Assembly: GCA_046566095.1 (NCBI GenBank)
Contig: JBKHXI010000107.1
Span: 1-8,621 of the forward strand
Source: CAMPJU01 sp046566095
Lineage (GTDB): Bacteria > Pseudomonadota > Gammaproteobacteria > Xanthomonadales > Xanthomonadaceae
Length of the DNA stretch: 8,621 nt
Reading direction: 5' to 3'
Below are positions 1 to 5,783 of this stretch, piece by piece. The notes below the pieces were generated by a model that saw nothing but the letters and a program-made list of their open reading frames with translations, was not told the DNA's origin and did no database searches. The stretch's first letter is position 1. Every line of letters begins with the position of its first letter. Position numbers and translations under genes: made by a program.

Positions 1-318
1 CTGCAGCTGATCCTGCCGACCAACATGGTCCGCATGATCGTGTCCGCGCGCAGCGACCCGGCCTTCGGCTTCGGCCCGCGCACCGCCGTCGCGCCGGTGC
101 CCGACCGCGAACCGGTGGTCGAGGACGAACCGGGCCCCGCGCACCCGCCGGCGACCCCGGGGCAGGCCGGCGGCGGGCGGAAGCCTTCCGCCAAGAAGCG
201 TGCGGCAAGCAAGAGCGCGGACAGGAACGCGAAGCAGCCGGTCGCGAAGAAAGCCCCCAGAAAGGCCCCGAAGAAGGCCACGAAGAAGAACAACGCAAGC
301 AAGAAGTCGTCCGCCTAG
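1..318 (+). CDS. C-terminal part of an unrecognised protein with a lysine-rich tail (5' truncated)
   Basis: The frame is open from the first base and ends at TAG 316-318, so only the last 105 residues are visible. The first 30 or so residues (LQLILPTNMVRMIV and on) look like the end of a folded domain. A Pro/Glu-rich linker follows, and the last 45 residues hold 14 Lys and 3 Arg against one acidic residue, in AKKAP/KKATKK-like repeats as in histone H1-like or AlgP-type tails. Such tails usually bind nucleic acid or other polyanions, but that is inference. I could not assign a family to the visible part. An internal ATG at 25 is not a credible start because the frame continues upstream of it. 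The gene converges on the lipoprotein gene at 477-1685. Confidence 0.7.
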   Translation: MQLILPTNMVRMIVSARSDPAFGFGPRTAVAPVPDREPVVEDEPGPAHPPATPGQAGGGRKPSAKKRAASKSADRNAKQPVAKKAPRKAPKKATKKNNASKKSSA

Positions 319-365
319 GGCAGCGTGTCCCGTCCCACAAGCTCCATGGACGACCCATTCCCGCT

Positions 366-427
366 GTCATTCCGAACGCAGTGAGGAATCTGCTCGAAAC
401 AGATCCTCCCGCTTCGCCCGGGACGAC
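366..427. repeat. Dispersed palindromic intergenic repeat, copy 1
   Basis: An imperfect inverted repeat that starts GTCATTCCGAACGCAG and ends in GGGACGAC. The centre is ATCTG (388-392) and CAGAT (400-404) around a 7-nt loop. A second copy lies at 5084-5148, nearly identical in the left arm and more divergent in the right arm. The family matches the widespread bacterial intergenic repeat that spuriously translates as HSERSEESA (seen in one + frame of both copies). It sits between two convergent genes, so its hairpin may help end transcription or protect mRNA 3' ends (inference). Confidence 0.8.
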
Positions 428-431
428 AGCC

Positions 432-469
432 CGCTGCGAATGCCCTTTGCCGGGCAGGGCATCGCAGCG
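432..469 (-). terminator. Strong hairpin after the EEP lipoprotein gene, possible terminator without a U-tract
   Basis: Bases 432-446 and 456-469 pair over 14 bp with one bulged A and a 9-nt loop. On the minus strand the hairpin begins 7 nt after the TGA at 477-479. No T-run follows, so it is not a classical intrinsic terminator; an mRNA 3'-end stabiliser is the alternative. The rest of the 319-476 gap holds only the dispersed repeat. Confidence 0.5.
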
Positions 470-476
470 ATTGCCT

Positions 477-1685
477 TCAGTCCGGAACCGCGCGCAGGTC
501 CAGCCACACCAGCCGGTGGTCGGAGCCCTCTGCGATCGCCGCCGCCGGCGTGCCCGGCGGCGGCCACCAGACCCCGCCGTCGAGCACCGCCAGGCCGCGC
601 GAGGGCAGCACGTAGTCCAGCCGCAGGGTGCCGGTGCGCGGGCCGAAATCGCCGGTGTGCGCGGCGGGGTCGCCGCGGCGCGGCAGGCCGTAGGCCGCGG
701 CACGGGCCGCCGCGCCCGCGCTGCGCGGCACGAAGCGCGCATCGATCCGCGGATGCCCGAGCAGCTGGTCGATGGCGCCGGGGACCGAATCGCCGTCGTA
801 CGGGTCGGCGTTGTAGTCGCCGGCGACGACGAAGCGCGCCTGCGCCGGCAGCCCGCCGCAGCGGCCGGCATCGTCGCACAGCCAGTCCTCGTTCCCGGGC
901 GAGAGGTATTCGGCCCAGAGCCGGATCTCGTCGAAGTTGCGGGCGCCGTTGCGGTCCTCCGGGCCATCGAACACCGGCGGGGTCGGATGCGCCGCCAGCA
1001 GGTGCACGGTGCCGTGCGGGGTGCGCACCGGCACGTCCCAGTGCGCCTTCGACGACAGCCGCAGCCGCGACCAGGTTTCGGGCGGATACCAGGGCGCACC
1101 GGTCGTGGGGTCGCGCGGCATGCGCGCGTCGGGCATCGCGCTCCAGCGCAGCAGCCGGAAGCTGCGTACCGCGGAATGGTCGATCGGGTGGCGCGACAGC
1201 ACCAGCATCCCGTACTGGCCCGGATGCAGACCGTAGCCCCAGGCGTCGTTGCCCCGTTCCCGCCCTTCGCCGCCGACCCGGCCGTTGCGGTCCAGGTCCA
1301 GACCGCTCGGCACGCCCGTGTTCACGGGCGCGAAGTAGCGATGGCGATAGCGCAGCGCGGGGCCGCCGCCGGGCTGCGGCACCTCCAGGTAGGCGCGCTG
1401 GAACAGATCGGCGGCGCTGCCGTCGGCGACATGGTCGAACTCGTTGAGCAGGACGATGTCCGGCCGCACCCGCTGCAGCACCGCCGCGACCTTGCGCGCG
1501 CCCTCGTCGCCGGCCTGCAGCCGGCGCAGTAGCCCGCCGGCCTGCTCGTCGTAGAGCGAGACGTTGTAGGTGGCGACCCGCAGCGGCGCCGGCGCCGGCG
1601 GCTGTCCGTGGATGTTGACCCGCACGCAGCCGGCCAGCAGGCAGGCGCCGGCCGCGGCCAGCAGCAGCCGCCGCATGCGGCTCAT
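477..1685 (-). CDS. Endonuclease/exonuclease/phosphatase (EEP) superfamily lipoprotein
   Basis: A 402-residue protein of the DNase I-like metal-dependent phosphoesterase fold. Residues 1-20 form a lipoprotein signal: Arg-rich n-region, LLLAAAGACLLA core and lipobox LAGC with Cys20. The residue after Cys is Val, not Asp, so transport to the outer membrane would be expected. The EEP catalytic set is in order: N41 (ATYNVSLY), E82 (LLNEFDH), H233 (LLAAHP), D290 and N292 (AGDYNADP), D389 and H390 (GSDHRLVW). Substrate is unknown; family members cut DNA, phosphoinositides, sphingomyelin or other phosphoesters. The start at 1685 overlaps the bpt stop as ATGA, which favours it over the ATG at 1676 and suggests translational coupling. 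The gene has no promoter of its own that I can see. Confidence 0.88.
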   Translation of the reverse strand: MSRMRRLLLAAAGACLLAGCVRVNIHGQPPAPAPLRVATYNVSLYDEQAGGLLRRLQAGDEGARKVAAVLQRVRPDIVLLNEFDHVADGSAADLFQRAYLEVPQPGGGPALRYRHRYFAPVNTGVPSGLDLDRNGRVGGEGRERGNDAWGYGLHPGQYGMLVLSRHPIDHSAVRSFRLLRWSAMPDARMPRDPTTGAPWYPPETWSRLRLSSKAHWDVPVRTPHGTVHLLAAHPTPPVFDGPEDRNGARNFDEIRLWAEYLSPGNEDWLCDDAGRCGGLPAQARFVVAGDYNADPYDGDSVPGAIDQLLGHPRIDARFVPRSAGAAARAAAYGLPRRGDPAAHTGDFGPRTGTLRLDYVLPSRGLAVLDGGVWWPPPGTPAAAIAEGSDHRLVWLDLRAVPD

Positions 1686-2437
1686 GCCGCGCGATCCGCG
1701 GGCAGCGGAACCCAGCGGCGGCCGTCGAAGGCCTCCAGCGGGCGGAACCTGCGTTTGTAGTCCATCTTCGGATGCCCCTCGATCCAGTAACCCAGGTACA
1801 GGTGCCGGCGCCCGTCGCGTCGGGCCCATTCCAGCTGCCGCAGCACCGCCAGCGTTCCCAGCGCGCGGCTGCTCTGGTCCGGGTCGTAGAAGCTGTAGAC
1901 CGCCGACATCGCATCGGCCGCGAGGTCGGTGACCGCGACCGCCAGCAGCCGCTGGCTGGCGCGTTCGCGCAGTTCCAGGAACCGCCCCTGCGACCAGCTG
2001 CCGACCAGGAACTGGTCGAATTCCGATGCGCCGTGGCCGTCCATGCCACCGCCGGGGTGGCGCGCGGCCAGGTAGCGCTGGTAGAGCGCCAGATGCTCGT
2101 CGCTTCGCTCGGCGGGCAGCACCCGCGCCTGCACGTCGGCGTTGCGGGCCAGGCAGCGGCGCTGGCTGCGGTTGGGGACGAAGCCGGCGACCGGGACGCG
2201 CACCGCGACGCAGGCGCGGCAGCCGCGGCAATGCGGGCGATAGACCAGGTCGCCCGAGCGGCGGAAGCCCCAGTCCAGCGCCATCGGGTACAGCTGCGGC
2301 AGGCGCGGATCGCGCGGATCCAGCACCAGGTCGCGCGCGCTGCGGCCGGCGAAATAGCCGCAGGGGTGGGCGCCGCTGTGGAACAGGCGCAGGGCCTCGC
2401 GCTCGGCGGTCGGCGGCGGGTCGGGACGGGCTCCCAT
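1682..2437 (-). CDS. bpt: Aspartate/glutamate leucyltransferase (Bpt)
   Basis: A 251-residue cytosolic enzyme that moves leucine from Leu-tRNA to N-terminal Asp or Glu, marking proteins for ClpS/ClpAP degradation (bacterial N-degron pathway). The sequence follows the Xanthomonas Bpt pattern throughout: LFHSGAHPCGYF (18-29), VYRPHCRGCRACVAVRV (65-81) with the Cys cluster C70/C73/C76, RSQRRCLARN (90-99), HPGGGMDGHGASEFDQFL (127-144) and the C-terminal LYLGYWIEGHPKMDYKRRF (213-231). Length is as usual for the family. The start at 2437 lacks a Shine-Dalgarno but has a TATGCT box 6 nt upstream, so the transcript may be leaderless. The gene overlaps the downstream lipoprotein gene by 4 bp. Confidence 0.95.
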   Translation of the reverse strand: MGARPDPPPTAEREALRLFHSGAHPCGYFAGRSARDLVLDPRDPRLPQLYPMALDWGFRRSGDLVYRPHCRGCRACVAVRVPVAGFVPNRSQRRCLARNADVQARVLPAERSDEHLALYQRYLAARHPGGGMDGHGASEFDQFLVGSWSQGRFLELRERASQRLLAVAVTDLAADAMSAVYSFYDPDQSSRALGTLAVLRQLEWARRDGRRHLYLGYWIEGHPKMDYKRRFRPLEAFDGRRWVPLPADRAA

Positions 2438-2449
2438 GTGCCAAGCATA
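2438..2449 (-). promoter_or_regulatory. Possible leaderless promoter of bpt (-10 like box)
   Basis: On the minus strand TATGCT (2449-2444) is followed by exactly six bases and then the bpt ATG, the spacing at which transcription would start on the A of ATG. No purine-rich ribosome site precedes the ATG. I see no good -35 at 16-18 bp. The divergent gap (2438-2566) otherwise holds only the EF-hand gene's ribosome site and no clear operator. Confidence 0.4.
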
Positions 2450-2555
2450 CCGCCGCCGCGCGCTGTCCACGGCCTGAACGGAGCCGATGCGCCGGTCAAC
2501 GCCATCGCCGGGTGCGCGTTTGCTGTCGGTACTGGCGGCGCATGCCGTCGCGGAC

Positions 2556-2559
2556 GGAG
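2556..2559 (+). promoter_or_regulatory. Ribosome binding site of the EF-hand gene
   Basis: GGAG lies 7 nt before the ATG at 2567 and supports that start. A second candidate, AAAGG (2582-2586), lies 7 nt before the ATG at 2594, so the shorter start cannot be ruled out. Confidence 0.5.
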
Positions 2560-2566
2560 CAAGCGG

Positions 2567-3232
2567 ATGGGCAGGCATACCAAAGGCAATGGCATGGGCA
2601 ACGGGCGCGGCGCGGTCGCCGGTTCCGCGGTCGCGCTGGCCGTGGCGCTGGCGATCGCGGTCGGCGCGGTCTCCGCGCAGGGCACGGCGCCGGACCGGCA
2701 GCGGCACGCGCGCATCGACGCCAACGGCGACGGCGCGATCGACCGCCGCGAGGCGGCCGCGCACCCGCGCCTGGCGGCGCGCTTCGACCGGGTCGACCGC
2801 GACGGCGACGGCCGCCTGGCCGGCGGCGAGCTGGCCGGCGGGAAAGGCAAGCGCGGCATGCATGGCCGCGGCGGCGGGCACGGCGGCATCGCCCGCCTGG
2901 ACGCCGACGGCGACGGCCGCATCAGCCGCGCCGAGATCGCCGGCAGGGCGCGGCTGGAGGAAAAGTTCGACGAGATCGACGCCGACCGCGACGGCTACAT
3001 CGTCCGTGCCGAGGTGCAGGCCTGGCGGGAGCGGACGCGGCCGCAGCGCGAAGCGGCCCGCGCCGAGCGCTTCGAGAAGTCGTTCGCGGAGGCCGACCTC
3101 AACCGCGACGGCCGCCTGAGCCGGGTCGAGGTCGCCGAGAAGCTGCCGCGCCTGGCGGCGCGCTTCGCCTGGCTGGACACGAACCGCGACGGCTTCCTCG
3201 ACCGCGGCGAACTGCGGCCCGGCCGGCGCTAG
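2567..3232 (+). CDS. Exported protein with six EF-hand loops
   Basis: A 221-residue protein. Residues 16-38 are a hydrophobic Ala/Val run ending in VSA-Q, which fits a Sec signal peptide cut near residue 38, so it should act in the periplasm or outside. Six 12-residue EF-hand loops of the DxDxDGxIxxxE type lie at 51-62, 77-88, 112-123, 138-149, 177-188 and 204-215, in three pairs spaced 26-27 residues apart. Acidic coordinating residues and the loop-end Glu are present in all six; Asn replaces Asp at one loop position in 1, 5 and 6, which canonical loops tolerate. A Gly/His/Lys-rich linker (89-108) separates pair 1 from pair 2. Role: Ca2+ binding or buffering; no catalytic domain is seen. The gene diverges from bpt and ends in a 4-bp tail-to-tail overlap with the next gene. 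The start could instead be the ATG at 2594. Confidence 0.88.
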   Translation: MGRHTKGNGMGNGRGAVAGSAVALAVALAIAVGAVSAQGTAPDRQRHARIDANGDGAIDRREAAAHPRLAARFDRVDRDGDGRLAGGELAGGKGKRGMHGRGGGHGGIARLDADGDGRISRAEIAGRARLEEKFDEIDADRDGYIVRAEVQAWRERTRPQREAARAERFEKSFAEADLNRDGRLSRVEVAEKLPRLAARFAWLDTNRDGFLDRGELRPGRR

Positions 3233-4044
3233 GGCAGGGCAGTCGCGGTCCAGGCGTCGCCTTCGCGCTCGGTGGCGTAGCTGCGCGACTGGCGGTCGCC
3301 CCCGTTGCCGGCGCGCGCGCTGCGCACCGTGCCGCGGCCGCTGCCGTCGGTGCGGTAGTCGTGGACGTCCACCCGCAGCCGGTCGCCGGCGGCGGCATCG
3401 CATGCCGATGCCGGCAGGATGTCGCGCCCCGGGGCGGCGAGCGCCTGCAGCACCGCGGGCGGCGGGTCGGCGCCGTCGACCGCCACGCATGCGGCGCGGT
3501 TTCCCGCGGCCTCGATCTCCCGGGCCAGCAGCAGCGCCGCCAGCGCCGTGGGCACCGGCAGCCGCCAGGGTTCGACGGCCGGGGCCAGCGGTTCCACCGT
3601 CGGCGCCGCGGCCGGCGCCGGCGCCAGGTCCGGCGCCGCCGGTTCGACGACCTGCGGCGCGCGCATCAACGACAGCGCGATCACCAGCGCGATCGCCACC
3701 AGCAGGCCGATCTTGATCCGGGTGGCGCGGCTGCCGGCGCCGATGCCGGGGCGCTCGGCGCGCTGCAGCGCCGGCTCGGGCAGGTAGCTGTCGACGGGCA
3801 TGGTGGTGTCGAGCAGCAGGCCGGCCTCGCGCAGCAGGGCGCGGGCCTTGGGCTGGTCCTCGGAACGGCTGACCCAGACCGAGGCCTGCGGGCCGCCGGC
3901 GCCCTCGCGGTAGCTGCGGCGCCCGCTCCAGCCGCTCCTGTAGGAACGGCCGTTGCTGATCCGGACCTCGATGCCGGCCTCGCGCAGCAGCCTGGCCACG
4001 CCCTCGACGTTCTCGAGCCGCGGGCTGGAGAAGACCTGGCGCAT
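3229..4044 (-). CDS. DUF2007-like single-pass membrane protein ('pathogenicity-like protein')
   Basis: A 271-residue protein. Residues 1-78 resemble the DUF2007 'putative signal transducing' fold: VFSSPRLENVEGVARLLREAG, then GIEVRISN, then VWVSRSEDQPKARALLREAG. A Ser/Arg/Gly-rich insert lies at about 32-50. One transmembrane helix spans about 110-127 (IKIGLLVAIALVIALSLM), with the N-terminal domain probably cytosolic. A Pro/Ala-rich linker (129-160) leads to a C-terminal domain with two Cys (186, 215) that could be periplasmic. From memory, Xanthomonas homologs carry the label 'pathogenicity-like protein'; the biochemical role is unknown. The start overlaps the tesB stop as TGATG, so the two are probably co-translated. 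Its TAG stop shares CTAG with the convergent EF-hand gene. Confidence 0.85.
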   Translation of the reverse strand: MRQVFSSPRLENVEGVARLLREAGIEVRISNGRSYRSGWSGRRSYREGAGGPQASVWVSRSEDQPKARALLREAGLLLDTTMPVDSYLPEPALQRAERPGIGAGSRATRIKIGLLVAIALVIALSLMRAPQVVEPAAPDLAPAPAAAPTVEPLAPAVEPWRLPVPTALAALLLAREIEAAGNRAACVAVDGADPPPAVLQALAAPGRDILPASACDAAAGDRLRVDVHDYRTDGSGRGTVRSARAGNGGDRQSRSYATEREGDAWTATALP

Positions 4045-4964
4045 CAGGCGCGGGCGGGGACGTGGGTGGTGGCCGCGGCGTCGTCGACCACCCGGATCAG
4101 GCCTTCCTGCGCGGTCGAGGCGACCAGGCGGCCGTCGCGGCTGTAGACGAGGCCGCGCGCAAGGCCGCGCGAGCCCTGGGCGCTGGGGCTGTCCATCGCG
4201 TACAGCAGCCACTCGTCGGCGCGGAACGGGCGATGGAACCAGAGCGCATGGTCGAGCGAGGCCATCTGCACGTTCGGCTGGTAGTAGCTGATGCCGTGCG
4301 GGAAGGTCGCGGTGCCGAGCAGGTGGAAGTCGGAGGCGTAGGCCAGCATCGCCCGGTGCAGCTCCGGCGCGTCGCCGATGCGCTCGTTGAGCCGGAACCA
4401 GAACTGCTGGAAGGGTGGGCGCTTGGGCGGCTTGAGCGCGTTTCGGGGATAGACGTGGCGGAACTCGAACGGGCCCTCCAGCGACAGCCAGCGCTGGATC
4501 TTGTCGGGCAGCGCAGCCATCACCTCGGCGGGCACCGCATGGCCGGCTTCCAGGTCCTCGGGTTGCGGCACCTCGGGCATCGACAGCTGGTGCTCGGCGC
4601 CGTCCTCGCCGCGCTGGAACGAGGCGGCGAGGAAGAAGATCGGGCGGCCGTGCTGGATCGCAGTGACCCGGCGCACCGAGAAGCTGCCGCCGTCGCGGGT
4701 GCGGTCGACCTGGTAGACGATCGGCGCCTCGATGTCGCCGGCCATCAGGAAGTACGCATGCAGCGAATGCGCGGTCCGCGCCTGGTCGAGGTTGTCGAGC
4801 GTGGCCTGCGCGGCCGACAGCGCCTGGCCCAGCACCTGCCCGCCGAACACGTACTTGGTGCCGATGTCGCGGCTCTGGCCGCGGAACAGGTTGACCTCCA
4901 GCCGTTCCAGCGAGAGCAGGTCGACCAGTTCGGAGACGGGGGAGGGCACTGCGGAATCTGCCAT
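4044..4964 (-). CDS. tesB: Acyl-CoA thioesterase II (TesB)
   Basis: A 306-residue double-hotdog enzyme that hydrolyses medium- and long-chain acyl-CoA to free acid and CoA in the cytosol. It follows E. coli TesB closely: LFRGQSRDIG (26-35), VFGGQVLGQALSAAQ (39-53), HSLHAYFLMAGD (66-77), DGGSFSVRRVTAIQ (91-104), then YASDFHLLGTA (209-219) and LDHALWFHRPF (237-247). By alignment with E. coli D204/T228/Q278 the catalytic residues are D212, S236 (Ser for Thr) and Q286 (STAQEG). The start at 4964 is preferred: a TATAAT box ends 6 nt before it, and the upstream in-frame ATG at 5018 would add 18 unconserved residues across that box. The gene is followed by the DUF2007-like gene with a 1-bp overlap. 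Confidence 0.96.
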   Translation of the reverse strand: MADSAVPSPVSELVDLLSLERLEVNLFRGQSRDIGTKYVFGGQVLGQALSAAQATLDNLDQARTAHSLHAYFLMAGDIEAPIVYQVDRTRDGGSFSVRRVTAIQHGRPIFFLAASFQRGEDGAEHQLSMPEVPQPEDLEAGHAVPAEVMAALPDKIQRWLSLEGPFEFRHVYPRNALKPPKRPPFQQFWFRLNERIGDAPELHRAMLAYASDFHLLGTATFPHGISYYQPNVQMASLDHALWFHRPFRADEWLLYAMDSPSAQGSRGLARGLVYSRDGRLVASTAQEGLIRVVDDAAATTHVPARA

Positions 4965-4976
4965 CGGCCGATTATA
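4965..4976 (-). promoter_or_regulatory. Probable leaderless promoter of tesB, perfect TATAAT -10
   Basis: On the minus strand a perfect TATAAT (4976-4971) stands six bases before the ATG at 4964, so transcription would begin at or next to the A of ATG. There is no Shine-Dalgarno. The -35 region is GC-rich and poor (nothing close to TTGACA at 16-18 bp). Confidence 0.6.
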
Positions 4977-5023
4977 CGGAGCGGCACGGCGAAGCAGGGG
5001 TCGCCCTACGGGCACCAAGGTAC

Positions 5024-5037
5024 CCCGGCATGCCGGG
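5024..5037. repeat. 14-bp perfect palindrome CCCGGCATGCCGGG upstream of tesB
   Basis: A perfect inverted repeat without a spacer, centred about 54 bp upstream of the tesB -10 box. It could be a protein-binding site or a terminator stem for the amidase transcript, but chance is possible in DNA this rich in GC. It directly follows a GGTACC palindrome (5019-5024). Confidence 0.3.
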
Positions 5038-5083
5038 ACTCGGCGTGCCGTCCGCCCAGCTCGTTCGATAACTACACCCCATT

Positions 5084-5148
5084 GTCATTCCGAACGCAGT
5101 GAGGAATCTGCTTGCAAGCAGATCCTTCGCTTCGCTCAGGAGGACGAC
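5084..5148. repeat. Dispersed palindromic intergenic repeat, copy 2
   Basis: Second copy of the element at 366-427, with the same orientation and the same first 25 or so bases. The centre here is a perfect 18-bp palindrome, ATCTGCTTGCAAGCAGAT (5106-5123), and the right arm ends in GGACGAC. On the minus strand it lies between the amidase stop and the tesB promoter, where its hairpin could separate the two transcripts (inference). Confidence 0.8.
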
Positions 5149-5160
5149 TGTCCAGGGAAA

Positions 5161-5208
5161 GCCCTAGGGAAGCAGGCCCCTAGGGAAACAGGCCCCTAGG
5201 GAAGCAGG
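5161..5208. repeat. Three tandem copies of a 16-bp unit CCCCTAGGGAAGCAGG
   Basis: Units 5161-5176 (first base G), 5177-5192 (one G-to-A change) and 5193-5208. The third copy overlaps the last codons and the stop of the amidase gene. Each unit carries the palindrome CCCTAGGG, hence TAG on both strands. Since 16 is not a multiple of three, the three copies put a stop in all six frames. Probably a slippage expansion at the gene end. Confidence 0.9.
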
Positions 5209-5759
5209 CGTCGCAGACCACAGGCGGGCTGGATGCGGGCCCAGGGGAACATCGGGCCCGGATCGCGCTTGCGGCGTACGCGCAGCGTCGGGTCGTCGCT
5301 GGCCGCGACCTGTTCGGTGTCGAGGTCCTCGTGCCCCGCGATCCAGTGCAGGGACGGCAACTCTTCCCGCAGCCGCTGCAGCAGGCGCAGCAAGGCATCG
5401 AGCTGCGCCTCGGGATACGGCTCGGCCATCGCCTGCCGGCGCGAATCCAGCCAGTCCGGGTAACGCCCGGTATTCACCAGCTCGATGCCGACCGAGCGCG
5501 GGTTGTGGCCGCGCACGTGGTGGGCGATGCGGTCGTGCGGCAGGTACTGCCATGTGCCGCCGTCGCGGTCGATGTACCAGTGGCCGCTGTTGCCGGTGCC
5601 GCTGTCCGGGTACAGCACGCGCTCGGCATACGCGCGTGCGGTGGCGAGGTCGGGCAGTTCGGTGCAGTGGACCACGGCCAGGTCGATGTCGCCGACGTCG
5701 CGGCGCTGCAGGCGCCCGGCATAGGGCAGCAGGTCGACCTGGAAGGGCGCGGCGGGCAT
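5196..5759 (-). CDS. AmpD-type N-acetylmuramoyl-L-alanine amidase (Amidase_2 family)
   Basis: A 187-residue zinc amidase that removes the peptide from (anhydro)muramoyl-peptides; AmpD itself is 183 residues in E. coli. The zinc ligands match AmpD H34/H154/D164: H31 (VVHCTE), H143 (IAGHEDLD) and D166 (KRDPGPMFPW). K164 takes the place of AmpD K162. SGHWYIDRDG (58-67) and SVGIELVNTG (89-98, with E93) are also typical. There is no signal peptide or lipobox, so it is probably cytosolic and acts in peptidoglycan recycling, where anhydro-muropeptide levels can also set AmpR-controlled beta-lactamase expression. Whether it is the AmpD orthologue or a paralog cannot be told here. ATG 5759 is preferred; ATG 5777 would add MLASAP and cover the promoter palindrome. 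The last codons lie in a 16-bp tandem repeat. Confidence 0.9.
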   Translation of the reverse strand: MPAAPFQVDLLPYAGRLQRRDVGDIDLAVVHCTELPDLATARAYAERVLYPDSGTGNSGHWYIDRDGGTWQYLPHDRIAHHVRGHNPRSVGIELVNTGRYPDWLDSRRQAMAEPYPEAQLDALLRLLQRLREELPSLHWIAGHEDLDTEQVAASDDPTLRVRRKRDPGPMFPWARIQPACGLRRLLP

Positions 5760-5767
5760 CGGCGCGG

Positions 5768-5777
5768 ATGCTAGCAT
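5768..5777. promoter_or_regulatory. Palindromic shared -10 element between two divergent genes
   Basis: ATGCTAGCAT is a perfect 10-bp palindrome in the 24-bp gap between the amidase ATG (5759, -) and the MOSC ATG (5784, +). Each strand reads TGC-TAGCAT, which fits an extended -10 (TGnTANNNT). The ATG follows after 6 nt on the + strand and 8 nt on the - strand. Neither gene has a Shine-Dalgarno. No -35 is seen on either side, which an extended -10 could offset. Overlapping, mutually exclusive leaderless promoters are the inference. Confidence 0.5.
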
Positions 5778-5783
5778 TCGCCG

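Noticed and set aside
200..1447. Open frame of 415 codons on +, also containing HSERSEESA
   Set aside because: Arg/Ala/Pro-rich shadow of the EEP lipoprotein gene on the other strand; composition is typical of GC-rich antisense frames.
477..2444. Longer start of the EEP lipoprotein gene at 2444
   Set aside because: It would run through all of bpt in another frame and bury the lipoprotein signal; the ATGA overlap start at 1685 is clearly better.
2026..4146. 706-codon + frame spanning bpt, the EF-hand gene and the DUF2007-like gene
   Set aside because: Low-complexity Arg/Ala/Gly translation with no domain; three well-supported genes occupy the region in other frames.
4965..5018. Upstream tesB start at 5018 adding 18 residues
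   Set aside because: The extension covers the TATAAT box and has no counterpart in TesB, which begins near the MADS-AVPSPVSELVDLL region.
4965..5195. A small RNA or mobile element in the gap upstream of tesB
   Set aside because: Palindromes and repeats are present but no promoter-terminator pair, target-site duplication or transposase was seen.
4732..5199. Open frame of 155 codons on + ending in HSERSEESACKQILRF-type sequence
   Set aside because: It is antisense to tesB and its end is the known spurious translation of the dispersed repeat; no ribosome site or family match.
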